From Candidatus Polarisedimenticola svalbardensis (GTDB lineage Bacteria > Acidobacteriota > Polarisedimenticolia > Polarisedimenticolales > Polarisedimenticolaceae): 44,575 bases of DNA. Position numbers and translations under genes: made by a program. The stretch covers positions 1 to 44,575 of the forward strand of contig JACXWD010000023.1 in the NCBI GenBank assembly GCA_014764515.1, read 5' to 3'. Numbering within the stretch: the stretch's first letter is position 1; each line of letters starts with the position of its first letter. This document shows positions 8,927 through 17,896 of this stretch, in pieces. The notes under the pieces are model-generated. The model saw nothing but the letters and a program-made list of their open reading frames with translations, did not search any database and was not told the DNA's origin.

Positions 8927-9952
8927 ATGGAGCGTCTGGCAGGGATAACAGGTGAATACCGGCTCAGCGACCTGGAACGGTTGAACCGGACCGGTGTGCC
9001 GGCTTTTGAGACGGTGATGGCCGGGATCGGTGCGGGCCCGCTGGTCGCCGGGGAGATCCAGGTCCTGCAGGTCAATGTGGGCAAACTGTGCAACCAGACC
9101 TGCGATCATTGCCATGTAGACGCCGGTCCCGACCGCACCGAGATGATGACCGCCGAAACCGCGGGACAAGTGATCGAACTGCTCAGGCGGCACCCGATCC
9201 CGGTGCTGGACCTGACCGGTGGTGCTCCGGAGCTCAATCCCCAGTTTCGCCGCCTGGTTCGGGAGGCCAGCGCCCTGGGCCGCAAGGTACTGGACCGCTG
9301 CAACCTGACCGTGCTGCTGATCCGGAACCAGTCCGACCTGGTCGATTTCCTGGCCGAACACGAGGTGGAGGTGGTCGCTTCGCTGCCATGCTACAGCGAG
9401 GCCAGAACCGATGCCCAACGGGGTGACGGCGTGTTCGGGAAGAGCATCGAGGCGCTCCGGAAGCTGAACGCCGCCGGGTACGGCACCGGTGGCCGGCTCA
9501 AGCTGCACCTGGTGTACAACCCGGTAGGCGCCTTTCTCCCGGGGGACCAGGCCGCCCTGGAACTGGATTACAAGCAGGAACTCCAGAGCCGGTTCGGGAT
9601 CGTGTTCGACGATCTCTACACCATCACCAACATGCCGATACGCCGCTACCTGGAGTATCTGGAGCGCAGCGGGAACCTGGAATCGTATATGCGGCTCCTG
9701 GTGGAGTCGTTCAATCCCGCCGCCGTTCCCGGCGTCATGTGCCGGACCTACCTGAGCGTCGGCTGGGACGGCGCCCTGTACGATTGCGATTTCAACCAGA
9801 TGCTGGATCTGCCGGTCAATTCCGGCGCTCCCGACAATCTGGCGGCGCTGCTGGATTCGGGAAACCTGGGCCGGACGGTGCGCACCGGCCGCCATTGCTT
9901 CGGCTGCACCGCCGGCAGCGGTTCTTCCTGTGGTGGTGCGGTAACCGGATAG
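8927..9952 (+). CDS. arsS: Arsenosugar biosynthesis radical SAM protein ArsS (341 aa)
   Basis: The radical-SAM CxxxCxxC triad lies at Cys55, Cys59 and Cys62 (KLCNQTCDHCHVDAGP), followed by LDLTGGAPELNP. The C-terminal cysteine-rich region (CRTYLSVGWDGALYDCDFNQ and HCFGCTAGSGSSCGGA) is characteristic of ArsS, which adds a 5'-deoxyadenosyl group to dimethylarsenate on the way to arsenosugars. Some family members are selenoproteins; here every cysteine position is an ordinary Cys codon and there is no in-frame UGA. The usual partner ArsM (arsenite methyltransferase) is not next to it, so an arsenic role is inferred from family only. AGGAAGGG precedes the ATG. Confidence 0.88.
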   Translation: MERLAGITGEYRLSDLERLNRTGVPAFETVMAGIGAGPLVAGEIQVLQVNVGKLCNQTCDHCHVDAGPDRTEMMTAETAGQVIELLRRHPIPVLDLTGGAPELNPQFRRLVREASALGRKVLDRCNLTVLLIRNQSDLVDFLAEHEVEVVASLPCYSEARTDAQRGDGVFGKSIEALRKLNAAGYGTGGRLKLHLVYNPVGAFLPGDQAALELDYKQELQSRFGIVFDDLYTITNMPIRRYLEYLERSGNLESYMRLLVESFNPAAVPGVMCRTYLSVGWDGALYDCDFNQMLDLPVNSGAPDNLAALLDSGNLGRTVRTGRHCFGCTAGSGSSCGGAVTG

Positions 9953-10106
9953 GCTGTCGCCCTCCGTTTGTGACTTTCCCTTCTCCCCGTGGTCCATGAA
10001 AGTGTCACCGGAAGTATAATCTGCCTGTAGGCACAGGTCTGGACAGCCTTCAGTGGACAGTCAACAATTATTTAAATTTTTCCACACGGAAGAAGGAGAA
10101 TCACCC

Positions 10107-10514
10107 ATGGCGTACAAGATCGACGAAATTGAAGGGATCGGCCCGGCATACATGGAGAAGCTTGCCGCGGCGAAGATCGACAACACCGACCATCTGCTGG
10201 AGTATTGCGGCGGTTCCAAAGGCCGCAAGGAAGTGGCCGAGAAGACCGGCGTCAGCGAGAAGCATCTGCTGAACTGGGCGAACATGGCCGACATGATGCG
10301 GGTATCCGGTATCGGACCGCAGTTCGCCGAGCTGCTGGAAGCTTCCGGCGTGGATACGGTCAAGGAACTGCAGCACCGCAACGCCGCCAACCTGGCCACC
10401 AAGATGGAAGAGGTCAACAAGGAAAAGAACCTGGCCAACGCCATCCCCGCAGAATCGGTCATCGAGAAATGGATTGTGCAGGCCAAGGAACTCAAGCCGA
10501 CCATCAGTCACTGA
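10107..10514 (+). CDS. DUF4332 protein with two helix-hairpin-helix-like motifs (135 aa)
   Basis: A small, soluble, helical protein. Two GIG-containing segments, IEGIGPAYMEKLAAAKI near residue 6 and VSGIGPQFAELLEASGV near 67, resemble helix-hairpin-helix hairpins, and the layout matches DUF4332. HhH motifs commonly contact the DNA backbone, so nucleic-acid binding is likely but unproven. The ATG at 10107 follows AAGAAGGAGAA; an earlier in-frame ATG lacks a site. It lies 97 bp upstream of the HerA-like ATPase on the same strand, with a strong hairpin between them, so co-transcription is uncertain. Confidence 0.82.
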   Translation: MAYKIDEIEGIGPAYMEKLAAAKIDNTDHLLEYCGGSKGRKEVAEKTGVSEKHLLNWANMADMMRVSGIGPQFAELLEASGVDTVKELQHRNAANLATKMEEVNKEKNLANAIPAESVIEKWIVQAKELKPTISH

Positions 10515-10521
10515 TTCCTGG

Positions 10522-10549
10522 GGGTCCGGCGGTTCCCGCTGCCGGACCC
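10522..10549 (+). terminator. Hairpin after the DUF4332 gene
   Basis: GGGTCCGGC and GCCGGACCC form a perfect 9-bp GC-rich stem around a 10-nt loop, 7 bp after the stop codon. No U-tract follows, so it may be a Rho-independent-like attenuator, an RNA 3' end or only an mRNA-stabilising hairpin. Confidence 0.4.
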
Positions 10550-10611
10550 TACACCATCCGGTATAGTTGTCCTTTCTCCGGTCCAGGCGCGGACCGTTTC
10601 TGGAGAGGATG

Positions 10612-13053
10612 ATGGATTCCTTCGAAAAACTAGGTGCTTTCTACCTCGGCCGGCGGTACGACGCCGCGAAGCAGGAGGTCACCGACGAGACCGTTCTGTA
10701 CGACGCCAAGGACCTGACCACCCATGCCGTCTGTGTCGGGATGACCGGCAGCGGCAAAACCGGGTTATGCCTCTCGCTGCTGGAAGAGGCGGCTATCGAC
10801 GGCATCCCTGCCATCGCCATCGATCCCAAGGGCGATCTGGGCAACCTGGCCCTGACCTTCCCCAAGCTCAGGCCGGCGGATTTCAGGCCCTGGGTGGATG
10901 AGGCCGAAGCGGCTCGCAAAGGGAAAACGCCTGACGAATACGCCGCCGACCGGGCCGCCCTCTGGAAAAAGGGCCTGGGCAAGTGGGGGCAGGACGGTTC
11001 GCGGATAGCCCGGTTCAAGGATGCGGTGGACCTTTCGATCTATACGCCGGGGAGCAATGCCGGGCTTCCCCTCCGGGTTTTGCGTTCGTTCACGGCGCCA
11101 CCCCAGGCGGTTCTGGACGACAGCGATGCGTTCCGGCAGCAGGTCACCACAGCGGTTTCCGGGCTGCTGGCCCTCCTGGGGATCGATGCCGATCCGTTGC
11201 AAAGCCGGGAGCATATTCTGCTGGCCACCATCCTTCAACGCGCCTGGAAGGAAGGCCTGGATCTGGATGTGGCCGATCTGATCCGCAAGGTTCAGGCTCC
11301 CGAGATCGACCGCATCGGAGTTCTGGATCTGGAGTCGTTCTTCCCGTCAAAAGACCGTGGGGCGTTGGCCATGCGGCTGAACAACCTTCTCGCTTCTCCC
11401 GGGTTTTCAAGCTGGATGGAAGGGGACCCGCTGGATGTGCAGCGCCTGCTCTGGACGCCGGATGGGAAGCCGAAGATATCGATCCTGTCCATCTCCCACC
11501 TGAACGACGCCGAGCGGATGTTCTTCGTGACGGTGTTGTTGAACGAGGTGGTGGCCTGGATGAGAACTCAGTCCGGTACGTCCAGCCTGAGGGCGCTGCT
11601 GTACATGGACGAGGTCTTCGGCTATTTCCCGCCGGTGGCCACGCCGCCGTCCAAGGCGCCGATGCTGACCCTTCTGAAGCAGGCCCGGGCGTACGGCCTC
11701 GGCGTGGTTCTATCCACCCAGAACCCGGCGGACCTGGATTACAAGGGGCTGTCCAATACCGGAACCTGGTTTCTGGGTCGCCTCCAGACCGAGCGGGACA
11801 AGGCCCGGGTCCTGGAGGGTCTGGAAGGGGCATCGGCCAGCGCCGGCAACGCCTTCGACCGCCAGGAGACCGAGAAGACGCTGGCAGGGCTCAAAAGCCG
11901 GGTTTTTCTCATGAACAACGTCCATGAAGACGCACCGGCGCTGTTCCACACCCGCTGGGTGTTGTCCTACCTGCGAGGTCCCCTTACCCGCAACCAGATC
12001 CGTCTATTGACCCACGGTGAAAAGAAGACCGCGAAAAGCGGCGTGACGCCTCCGCCCCCCGGAAAGCGGACCAAACCGAAGGCGGCTCCTGCGGCGGTGA
12101 AACGGCCGATGGTCCCGGCGGGAACGCCTGAAAAGTTCATCACCAGGACCGGCGCCCTGGGGAAGGGGGAGAAGCTGCTGTACCGGCCGGCGCTATTCGG
12201 GATCGCCAGCGTGCATTTCACCAACGCCAGGGCCAAGGTCGATCACTGGGAAGAGATTTTTACCACCGCCAACCTGACCTCCCGCACAGGAGCCAACGTC
12301 TGGAATACCGCCGCTTTGCGGGTGGGCAAACCGCCGGTGATGGATGGTGAGGCCGAATCCGATGCAGGCTTCGGCCCACTGCCTGCAGCAGCGTCTTCGG
12401 CCAAGAGCTATACGGTCTGGAAGCGAGGCCTGGGCGGCCACCTGTACAAGGAAAGGGTGCTGGCGTTGTGGAAATGCGCCGAGTTGAAACTGATCTCGGA
12501 AGCCGGGGAAACGGAAGGCGATTTCAGGACCCGGCTCCAGCAGGCCGCACGGGAGAAGCGGGATCTTCAGGTGGAGAAGCTGCGGAAGAAATACACTCCC
12601 AAGCTGGCTCGTCTAGAGGACCGCATCCGCAAGACCGAGCAAAGGATCGGCAAGGAAGCGGCCCAGTACGGACAGCAGAAAATGCAGACCGCCATATCGG
12701 TCGGTGCGACGCTGCTGGGGGCGCTGTTCGGCAGGAAGGTGGCCAGCGTCGGTAACGTAGGCCGTGCCAGCACCGCCATGCGCGGCGTCGGACGGGCCTC
12801 CCGGGAGAAGCAGGATATCGCCCGGGCCAAGGAAGATCTGGCCGCCCAGCAGAAGATGCTGGCGGACCTGGAGCAGGAGTTCGAAGCGGAAACCGGTGCG
12901 GTAGGCGCCGATCTGGACATCTCGGCCCTGACTGTCCAGCAGGTCAACGTCCGCCTGCGGAAGGGTGACACCATTGTGGAGTCGGTCGGCCTGGTATGGA
13001 TGCCCTGGCGTGTAGGCCCGGACGGGATAGCCGAGCCTTTGTATCAGGAGTGA
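10612..13053 (+). CDS. HerA-like P-loop ATPase (DUF87-type, 813 aa)
   Basis: The N-terminal ATPase has Walker A GMTGSGKTG at residues 43-51 and a Walker B-like LLYMDEVFGYFPP near 343, followed by a VLSTQNPADLDYKGL sensor region, as in HerA/FtsK-like DNA translocases. The C-terminal third holds a charged coiled-coil from about residue 640 to 780, interrupted by a short Gly/Ala hydrophobic stretch near 700 (SVGATLLGALFGRKVASVG). The family is widespread but its function is not established; a DNA-pumping or membrane-linked role is inference. Two adjacent ATGs (10609, 10612) follow GGAGAGG; the second has better spacing. The preceding HhH-type DUF4332 gene may be functionally linked. Confidence 0.82.
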   Translation: MDSFEKLGAFYLGRRYDAAKQEVTDETVLYDAKDLTTHAVCVGMTGSGKTGLCLSLLEEAAIDGIPAIAIDPKGDLGNLALTFPKLRPADFRPWVDEAEAARKGKTPDEYAADRAALWKKGLGKWGQDGSRIARFKDAVDLSIYTPGSNAGLPLRVLRSFTAPPQAVLDDSDAFRQQVTTAVSGLLALLGIDADPLQSREHILLATILQRAWKEGLDLDVADLIRKVQAPEIDRIGVLDLESFFPSKDRGALAMRLNNLLASPGFSSWMEGDPLDVQRLLWTPDGKPKISILSISHLNDAERMFFVTVLLNEVVAWMRTQSGTSSLRALLYMDEVFGYFPPVATPPSKAPMLTLLKQARAYGLGVVLSTQNPADLDYKGLSNTGTWFLGRLQTERDKARVLEGLEGASASAGNAFDRQETEKTLAGLKSRVFLMNNVHEDAPALFHTRWVLSYLRGPLTRNQIRLLTHGEKKTAKSGVTPPPPGKRTKPKAAPAAVKRPMVPAGTPEKFITRTGALGKGEKLLYRPALFGIASVHFTNARAKVDHWEEIFTTANLTSRTGANVWNTAALRVGKPPVMDGEAESDAGFGPLPAAASSAKSYTVWKRGLGGHLYKERVLALWKCAELKLISEAGETEGDFRTRLQQAAREKRDLQVEKLRKKYTPKLARLEDRIRKTEQRIGKEAAQYGQQKMQTAISVGATLLGALFGRKVASVGNVGRASTAMRGVGRASREKQDIARAKEDLAAQQKMLADLEQEFEAETGAVGADLDISALTVQQVNVRLRKGDTIVESVGLVWMPWRVGPDGIAEPLYQE

Positions 13054-13059
13054 ACGGGT

Positions 13060-13082
13060 GGGGGGAGTCGTGGACTCCCCCC
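13060..13082. terminator. Perfect hairpin between convergent genes
   Basis: GGGGGGAGTC and GACTCCCCCC form a perfect 10-bp stem with a GTG loop, exactly between the stop of the HerA-like gene and that of the convergent dodecin gene. There is no U-tract on either side, so it would be a non-canonical bidirectional terminator or an RNA 3'-end stabiliser. Confidence 0.5.
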
Positions 13083-13091
13083 GAGCCGGTA

Positions 13092-13295
13092 TCAGTCTTC
13101 CAGAACGAACGTGACCCGCATGTTGACGCGGTACTCGACGATCTTGCCGTCTTTGACTTTCACGGTCTGGTTCTCGACCCAGGCGCCTTTGATGTTTTTC
13201 AAGGTCTTGCCGGCCCGTTCGATCCCCTTGGACACCGCGTCGTCAAAGCTCTTCTTTGAAGACGAAATCACTTCGGTTACTTTGGCTACACTCAT
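13092..13295 (-). CDS. Dodecin (67 aa)
   Basis: The full-length 67-residue sequence starts SVAKVTEVISSSKKSFDDAV, continues GIERAGKTLKNIKGAWVENQ and ends YRVNMRVTFVLED, all typical of dodecin, the dodecameric flavin- or CoA-binding storage protein. The Trp of the conserved WV(E/K) segment, which stacks on the isoalloxazine ring in flavin-binding dodecins, is present. The gene lies 15 bp after the DUF937 gene on the same strand, so both are likely co-transcribed with the upstream channel gene. Confidence 0.95.
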   Translation of the reverse strand: MSVAKVTEVISSSKKSFDDAVSKGIERAGKTLKNIKGAWVENQTVKVKDGKIVEYRVNMRVTFVLED

Positions 13296-13310
13296 CAGTC
13301 GGTCCCTTTC

Positions 13311-13829
13311 CTAGAAAAATTTCTTGGCCATGTTCAACAGATCGTCGGCGACCGAACCGTCACCGTCCGAATCCAGCAGGGATCCGAGAATCCCCATGTC
13401 CTTGTTGGCGCCGCCGCCGGTCTGCTTGCTCATGCTGCCCATGGCCATGGTGGCCAGGAGGGGCAGCATCTTTTTCAGGATGCCGTTGTCCACACCGGTC
13501 TGGGCCGATGCCCGTGCGGCGACGTTACGGCTGACTTCCTTGCTGCCGAACAGGTGGCCCAGAATACCGTTCCCGTCGGCGGTGGTTTCAGGCCGGGTCA
13601 GTTCGGCCGGATTGTCCAGGTAGCGCTGGTGGTTCCCGCCCTTGAGAGCGCCCAGCAACGCATCCATGCCCCCGGTTCTGCCCATGTTGTTCTTGAGGCC
13701 CTGGGCCAGGCTTGGCAGCAGGCTTTCCACGGCAGACTTGGCCTGGGTTTCCTCAAGTCCGAATTGACCGGCCAGTTGCCGGACGTTACCTCCGTCGTTT
13801 GCTCCCAGGATCATTTTCAACAGATCCAT
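13311..13829 (-). CDS. DUF937 protein (172 aa)
   Basis: The N-terminus MDLLKMILGANDGGNVRQLA, followed by FGLEETQAKSAVESLLPSLA, matches DUF937, a family related to YidB-like proteins and without known biochemical function. A glycine/methionine-rich segment (MLPLLATMAMGSMSKQ) precedes a C-terminus with an acidic DSDGDG stretch, LLDSDGDGSVADDLLNMA. This resembles a dockerin or EF-hand loop and suggests possible Ca2+ binding, although only one such loop is seen. AAGGAGGG precedes the ATG at 13829. It sits between the membrane channel gene and dodecin. Confidence 0.82.
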   Translation of the reverse strand: MDLLKMILGANDGGNVRQLAGQFGLEETQAKSAVESLLPSLAQGLKNNMGRTGGMDALLGALKGGNHQRYLDNPAELTRPETTADGNGILGHLFGSKEVSRNVAARASAQTGVDNGILKKMLPLLATMAMGSMSKQTGGGANKDMGILGSLLDSDGDGSVADDLLNMAKKFF

Positions 13830-13870
13830 CTCTCCAACCCTCCTTACAAACAAGTATTACATGGCAACTG

Positions 13871-15334
13871 CTACCGCTCACCGCGCAGTTTGCCGAGCCA
13901 GTGTTCCATTTGTTTTCCTGCCGCTTCCCGACCGCCCAGTCCGAAGGACAGGGCCACCGCCACTGCCACAGAACCCAGGGCCAGGCCGAAGGCCAACTGG
14001 ACGATCTCGTCGGCGATCCCCATGGCCCGCAGGCCCATGGCAAAAACGACGCCAAGTATGGCGATTCTTGCCAGGCCGGCGAACGCCCCGGAGTTCGCTC
14101 CGCCGAGCCGGGTGATCGTCCCGTGGGCCAGGCCTGCAAGCCACAGGCCGACGGCGATGATGACCACGCCCATCAGGACCTGGCCGCCGAATTCGATGAA
14201 CTGGGCTACCAGGGCTGAAACCTGATGGAAGTCCAGCCGGTTGGCCGCTTCCACTACGGCGAACAGCATGGCGAAGAACAGAATCAGGTTCCCGACCATG
14301 GTCGAAAGCTTCGGTCCGCGCTCGAATGCGGTCCCCAGGCCGAGGGCGGCCGGGATCTCGTTGATCCCCAGTCCTTCCAGAAGGCTGGCCACCAGCCCCG
14401 AGGCGAACTTGGCGATGAACCAGGTCAGGGTCAGGATCAGGGCCGCCGCGATCAGGTTCGGCAGGGACGCCATGATCATCGCCAGCATGTCGGTGGCGGG
14501 GCGGGAGATGGCGTCGATGTTCAGCGCGTTCAGGGCGGCGATGACTGCAGGCACCAGGACCATGATGTAGACCACCAGTCCGATAAGGCCGGACAGGGAC
14601 ATCCCTTCACGGAGGCCGATTTTCTGTCCCAGGCGGTCGGCGCCGCCGGCGGACAGCAGGCTGCTGACCAGGTTGCGGAGCAGTTTGGCGACGAACCAGC
14701 CGACCAGGCCGATCACGATGGCGGCCAGGATGTTGGGCAGGATCGCCAGGATCTGGTCCACCATGCCCTGCACCGGGCCCAGGAGCCCTTCCAGGCCCAA
14801 AGTTCCCAGGATCGCCGGGAGGAACAGCAGGATCACCAGCCAGTAAATGACGTTGCCCAGGCTGTCGCTGATCGGCCGGATCCCGGCTTCGGTGCTGAGG
14901 CGCTCGTCCAACTGGGTGGCGCCCAGGGCGGTGGAGACAACTTTTCTAAGGATCATCGCCAGGACCCAGGCCACCAGGGCCAGCAGGCCGGCAGCCAGGA
15001 TCCGGGGGGCGAAGGCGAAGATCTTGCCCAGGAACGCCTGCAGCGGTTCGGAGACCAGTTGCAGGTCCAGGACGTTCAGGAATCCGACCAGGGCCATGAG
15101 CAGCACCAGCCAGTATGCGCCGCTGGCGAAAATCCCTTCGAAATTGACCTTTTTCTCCGCTCCGGTGTCCAAGCGCCGGTTCAGTCCCACATACCCGAGC
15201 GCTTTCCGCACCGCGATCCGAATCACCAGAGCCAGAAGCCACCCGACAACCAGGATCGCCAGGGCTCCGAGGATGGTCGGCAGGGAACCGCCGAGGGCCT
15301 CGGTTAACGGGTCAAGAAATTCACTGAAGTTCAT
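13871..15334 (-). CDS. Mechanosensitive-channel-like membrane protein with TM-helix repeats (487 aa)
   Basis: A polytopic protein built from repeated units of a TM helix pair with Gly/Ala-rich packing: AILVVGWLLALVIRIAVRKA, ILAAGLLALVAWVLAMILRK, NILAAIVIGLVGWFVAKLLR, NLIAAALILTLTWFIAKFAS and VIIAVGLWLAGLAH. This matches the conserved TM-helix repeat found in small-conductance mechanosensitive-channel relatives; the soluble MscS vestibule domain is not evident. A role in ion or osmolyte flux is inferred from the family. AAGGAGGAAAGTC precedes the ATG. It heads a run with DUF937 and dodecin, and the 160-bp gap upstream probably holds its promoter. Confidence 0.82.
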   Translation of the reverse strand: MNFSEFLDPLTEALGGSLPTILGALAILVVGWLLALVIRIAVRKALGYVGLNRRLDTGAEKKVNFEGIFASGAYWLVLLMALVGFLNVLDLQLVSEPLQAFLGKIFAFAPRILAAGLLALVAWVLAMILRKVVSTALGATQLDERLSTEAGIRPISDSLGNVIYWLVILLFLPAILGTLGLEGLLGPVQGMVDQILAILPNILAAIVIGLVGWFVAKLLRNLVSSLLSAGGADRLGQKIGLREGMSLSGLIGLVVYIMVLVPAVIAALNALNIDAISRPATDMLAMIMASLPNLIAAALILTLTWFIAKFASGLVASLLEGLGINEIPAALGLGTAFERGPKLSTMVGNLILFFAMLFAVVEAANRLDFHQVSALVAQFIEFGGQVLMGVVIIAVGLWLAGLAHGTITRLGGANSGAFAGLARIAILGVVFAMGLRAMGIADEIVQLAFGLALGSVAVAVALSFGLGGREAAGKQMEHWLGKLRGER

Positions 15335-15494
15335 GACTTTCCTCCTTGATTGGAGCCCGATCAGGGATGCGGGCTACAGGCTGGCGCCTGGTCGGCACCA
15401 TCGTCAGCACGAGGATAACCTGACACGCCCCCGCTCTGCCTGTGGAAGATTGGACCGCACCGATGGGTAAAAGTCACATCGACCGGCCGGAGTT

Positions 15495-16112
15495 TCAGAA
15501 CCTGGCTGCCACCTGCCGGGCCTCGTGGTCCGCCCGGGTTACCGCTTCAGGATCGGTGGCCACCGGTTCCACGAGGATCGTCTCAACCGGTCGAAACCCC
15601 AGGAAGCCCAGCCAGGCCAGGAGGTACCGGCGTTGGAAATCGAACGGCTCCCGATCGGTTCCGGCGCCGTAACTCCCGCCACGGGAGAGGATCAAGGCAG
15701 CCGGACGCCCTGGTATCAGCCCCTCAAAACCTTCCGCCGGTGAGCCCCGGTAGGTCAGGGTCGGCTGGGTGACGCAGTCGATGTAATGTTTCAAACGGTA
15801 GGGGATTCCGAAGTTCCACATCGGCGCCGAGATCAGCAGCCGATCCGCCGACAACAGCGGCCGGGCAAGTTCCTGGAGACGTGACCAGATCGCAGCCCCA
15901 TCGCCCACCGGTTTCTCTCCGGTCTCCACGGCAGCCCGGGCGGCCAGCACGGCGCTGTCCAGTTCCGGCAGCGGTGTGTCCCACAGGTTCAGTGTTGCCA
16001 CCGGCTGTTTTGTGTGTGATTTCCGCCAGCTGTCAACGAACACACGCCCGACCCGGGTCGAGTCGGAACGGTCGCCGGCAGGGGAGGACTCGACGTGCAG
16101 GAGCCCGGTCAA
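15495..16112 (-). CDS. azoR: FMN-dependent NADH-azoreductase / NAD(P)H-quinone reductase family (205 aa, TTG start)
   Basis: Flavodoxin-like fold: the N-terminus LLHVESSPAGDRSDSTRVGR is the phosphate-binding loop of AzoR-type enzymes. SAPMWNFGIPYRLKHYIDCV is the near-invariant FMN/substrate segment, and SRGGSYG contacts the isoalloxazine. These enzymes reduce quinones or azo compounds with NAD(P)H. No ATG lies at the conserved N-terminus. The TTG at 16110-16112, four bases after the metG stop, gives the family length of about 200 residues and suggests translational coupling to metG. An upstream ATG would require extensive overlap with metG and adds non-conserved sequence. Confidence 0.83.
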   Translation of the reverse strand: MTGLLHVESSPAGDRSDSTRVGRVFVDSWRKSHTKQPVATLNLWDTPLPELDSAVLAARAAVETGEKPVGDGAAIWSRLQELARPLLSADRLLISAPMWNFGIPYRLKHYIDCVTQPTLTYRGSPAEGFEGLIPGRPAALILSRGGSYGAGTDREPFDFQRRYLLAWLGFLGFRPVETILVEPVATDPEAVTRADHEARQVAARF

Positions 16113-16116
16113 CGGC

Positions 16117-17853
16117 TCAGTCCGCGCCGAACAGTTCCGAGGCGTCCAGTTTCCGGAAAAGGATCTCCGCCTCGGCCAGGGGGTGGCCGGCTCCCAGCTC
16201 GGATGTGGCGTCATCCCAGGGCAGGACGCCGTCTTCGGATTCAAGATTCAACATCCCGGCGATTTTTTCCGCCGAGAACGGCATGAACGGCGCCATGAGC
16301 ACCGCCAGGGCGCGGACGGTCTGGATACCGATATTCATGGTGGTTCCGCAGGCCGCCATGTCTTCCTTGCGCTGGGTCCACGGTTTCTTCAGGTCCAGGT
16401 AACCGTTGCCGGCCCGGGCCAAAGCCATGAGCTCGGCCAGTGCGGCCTTGAAGCGGCAGGCGTCCAGGGAGAGCGTGATCTTTTCTTTCTGTGCGGCGAT
16501 AAAGTCGAGGTGATCCTGGTCGGCCTGGCTACGCTCGCCGGGCTCGGGAACCGCTCCTTCGAAATGCTTGCGAGTGAAGGTGATGGTGCGGTTGACGAAA
16601 TTCCCCAGGGCGTTCAGCAGTTCGCCGTTGTTCCGGGCGATAAAATCGTCGATGTCGAAGGCGGTGCGGGAGGTTTCAGGAGAGATCGCCGTCAGGTAGT
16701 AACGCAGCGGGTCCGGTTCCAGGTTCTTGAGATACTCCTCTACCCAGATCGCCATGCCGCGGCTCTTGCTGATCTTCTGCTCTTCCTGGCCCTCGACCTT
16801 GATATTCAGGAACGAGTTGGCCACCACGGTGCGCGGGAGCTGGTACGTGCCCTCGGCCATGAGCATGGCGGGCCAGATCAGGGCGTGGAACACGGTGTTG
16901 TCCTCGCCGATGAAATGGACCAGGCGGGTGTCCGGGTCCTTCCACCAGTTCTTGTACCCGGCCCAGTCGCCCCCGGTCTGCTGACAGTACGCGGCGGTGA
17001 AAGAGACATACCCGATCGGCGCGTCGAACCAGACATACAACATCTTGCCGGCGGCGTCGGGATCGTCCAGGGGCACCGGTACGCCCCAGTCCAGGTCCCG
17101 GGTCATGGCCCGTTCCGGCAGCCCCTGCCTGACCTGGCCCAGTGTGAAATTCAGCACCGTTTCCCGCCAGGCCGGATCGCCGTTTGCCGCTTCCCGTTTC
17201 CCCTCCAGCCATTCCTGCAGTTGTTTCTCGAAAGCATCCAGGCGCAGGTACCAGTGAGTGGTCTCCCGGGGTTCGGGCTTGGTCCCGGTAATGGTGCTTG
17301 TCGGCTCGATCAGCTCGATCGGGTCGATGGCGTGGCCGCAGGATTCGCACTGGTCGCCGTAAGCCTCGGTATAGCCGCAGACCGATCCGTCGGGGAGCTT
17401 GTGGTAGCAGGTCCCCTTGACGTAACGGTCCGGAAGGAACTGGCCGGCCTCCACGTCGTACAGCTGTTTCGTGGTCTTCTTGGTGAAATAGCCCTTGTCG
17501 TGGATGGTAGTGAACATTTCCTGGCTGAGACGGTTGTGCAGGTCGGTGAACCCGGGCTGATGGGTTCCGCCGAAAATATCGAACCGTATGCCCAGACCCT
17601 TGAAGTCCTCCGCCTGCCTGGCGTTGTACTTGGCGGTCAGCTCCTCCACCGGAATCCCTTCCTTGCGGGCGGAGATCAGGGATGCGACGCCGTTATCATC
17701 GCTGCCGCAGACGAACAGCGCGTCATGACCCCGGGCTCGCAGGAAACGGACGTAGGTGTCCGCCGGCAGGTACGCGCCGGCCACGTGGCCGACATGCAAC
17801 CGACCGTTGGAATAGGGCAGCCCGGAGGTGACCAGGTATCGACGCTTGGGCAT
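16117..17853 (-). CDS. metG: Methionyl-tRNA synthetase (578 aa)
   Basis: Charges tRNA-Met. The class I HIGH motif is HVGHVAGAYLPADTY near residue 20, KMSKS appears as KISKS, and the zinc-knuckle cysteines are in CYHKLPDGSVCGYTEAYGDQ followed by CESCG. DAPIGYVSFT and the anticodon-binding helical domain follow. The protein ends near residue 578 and lacks the C-terminal EMAP/tRNA-binding domain of longer MetG forms. The ATG at 17853 gives the conserved MPKRRYLVTSGLPYSNGRLH start. It is followed after four bases by the azoreductase frame. Confidence 0.96.
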   Translation of the reverse strand: MPKRRYLVTSGLPYSNGRLHVGHVAGAYLPADTYVRFLRARGHDALFVCGSDDNGVASLISARKEGIPVEELTAKYNARQAEDFKGLGIRFDIFGGTHQPGFTDLHNRLSQEMFTTIHDKGYFTKKTTKQLYDVEAGQFLPDRYVKGTCYHKLPDGSVCGYTEAYGDQCESCGHAIDPIELIEPTSTITGTKPEPRETTHWYLRLDAFEKQLQEWLEGKREAANGDPAWRETVLNFTLGQVRQGLPERAMTRDLDWGVPVPLDDPDAAGKMLYVWFDAPIGYVSFTAAYCQQTGGDWAGYKNWWKDPDTRLVHFIGEDNTVFHALIWPAMLMAEGTYQLPRTVVANSFLNIKVEGQEEQKISKSRGMAIWVEEYLKNLEPDPLRYYLTAISPETSRTAFDIDDFIARNNGELLNALGNFVNRTITFTRKHFEGAVPEPGERSQADQDHLDFIAAQKEKITLSLDACRFKAALAELMALARAGNGYLDLKKPWTQRKEDMAACGTTMNIGIQTVRALAVLMAPFMPFSAEKIAGMLNLESEDGVLPWDDATSELGAGHPLAEAEILFRKLDASELFGAD

Positions 17854-17896
17854 TGGAGATGATCCTTCCTTGCTGGGAAGGCTCATCTTAGCATCA

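Noticed and set aside
9800-9952. Selenocysteine form of ArsS
   Set aside because: All C-terminal cysteines are TGT or TGC codons and the frame has no internal UGA.
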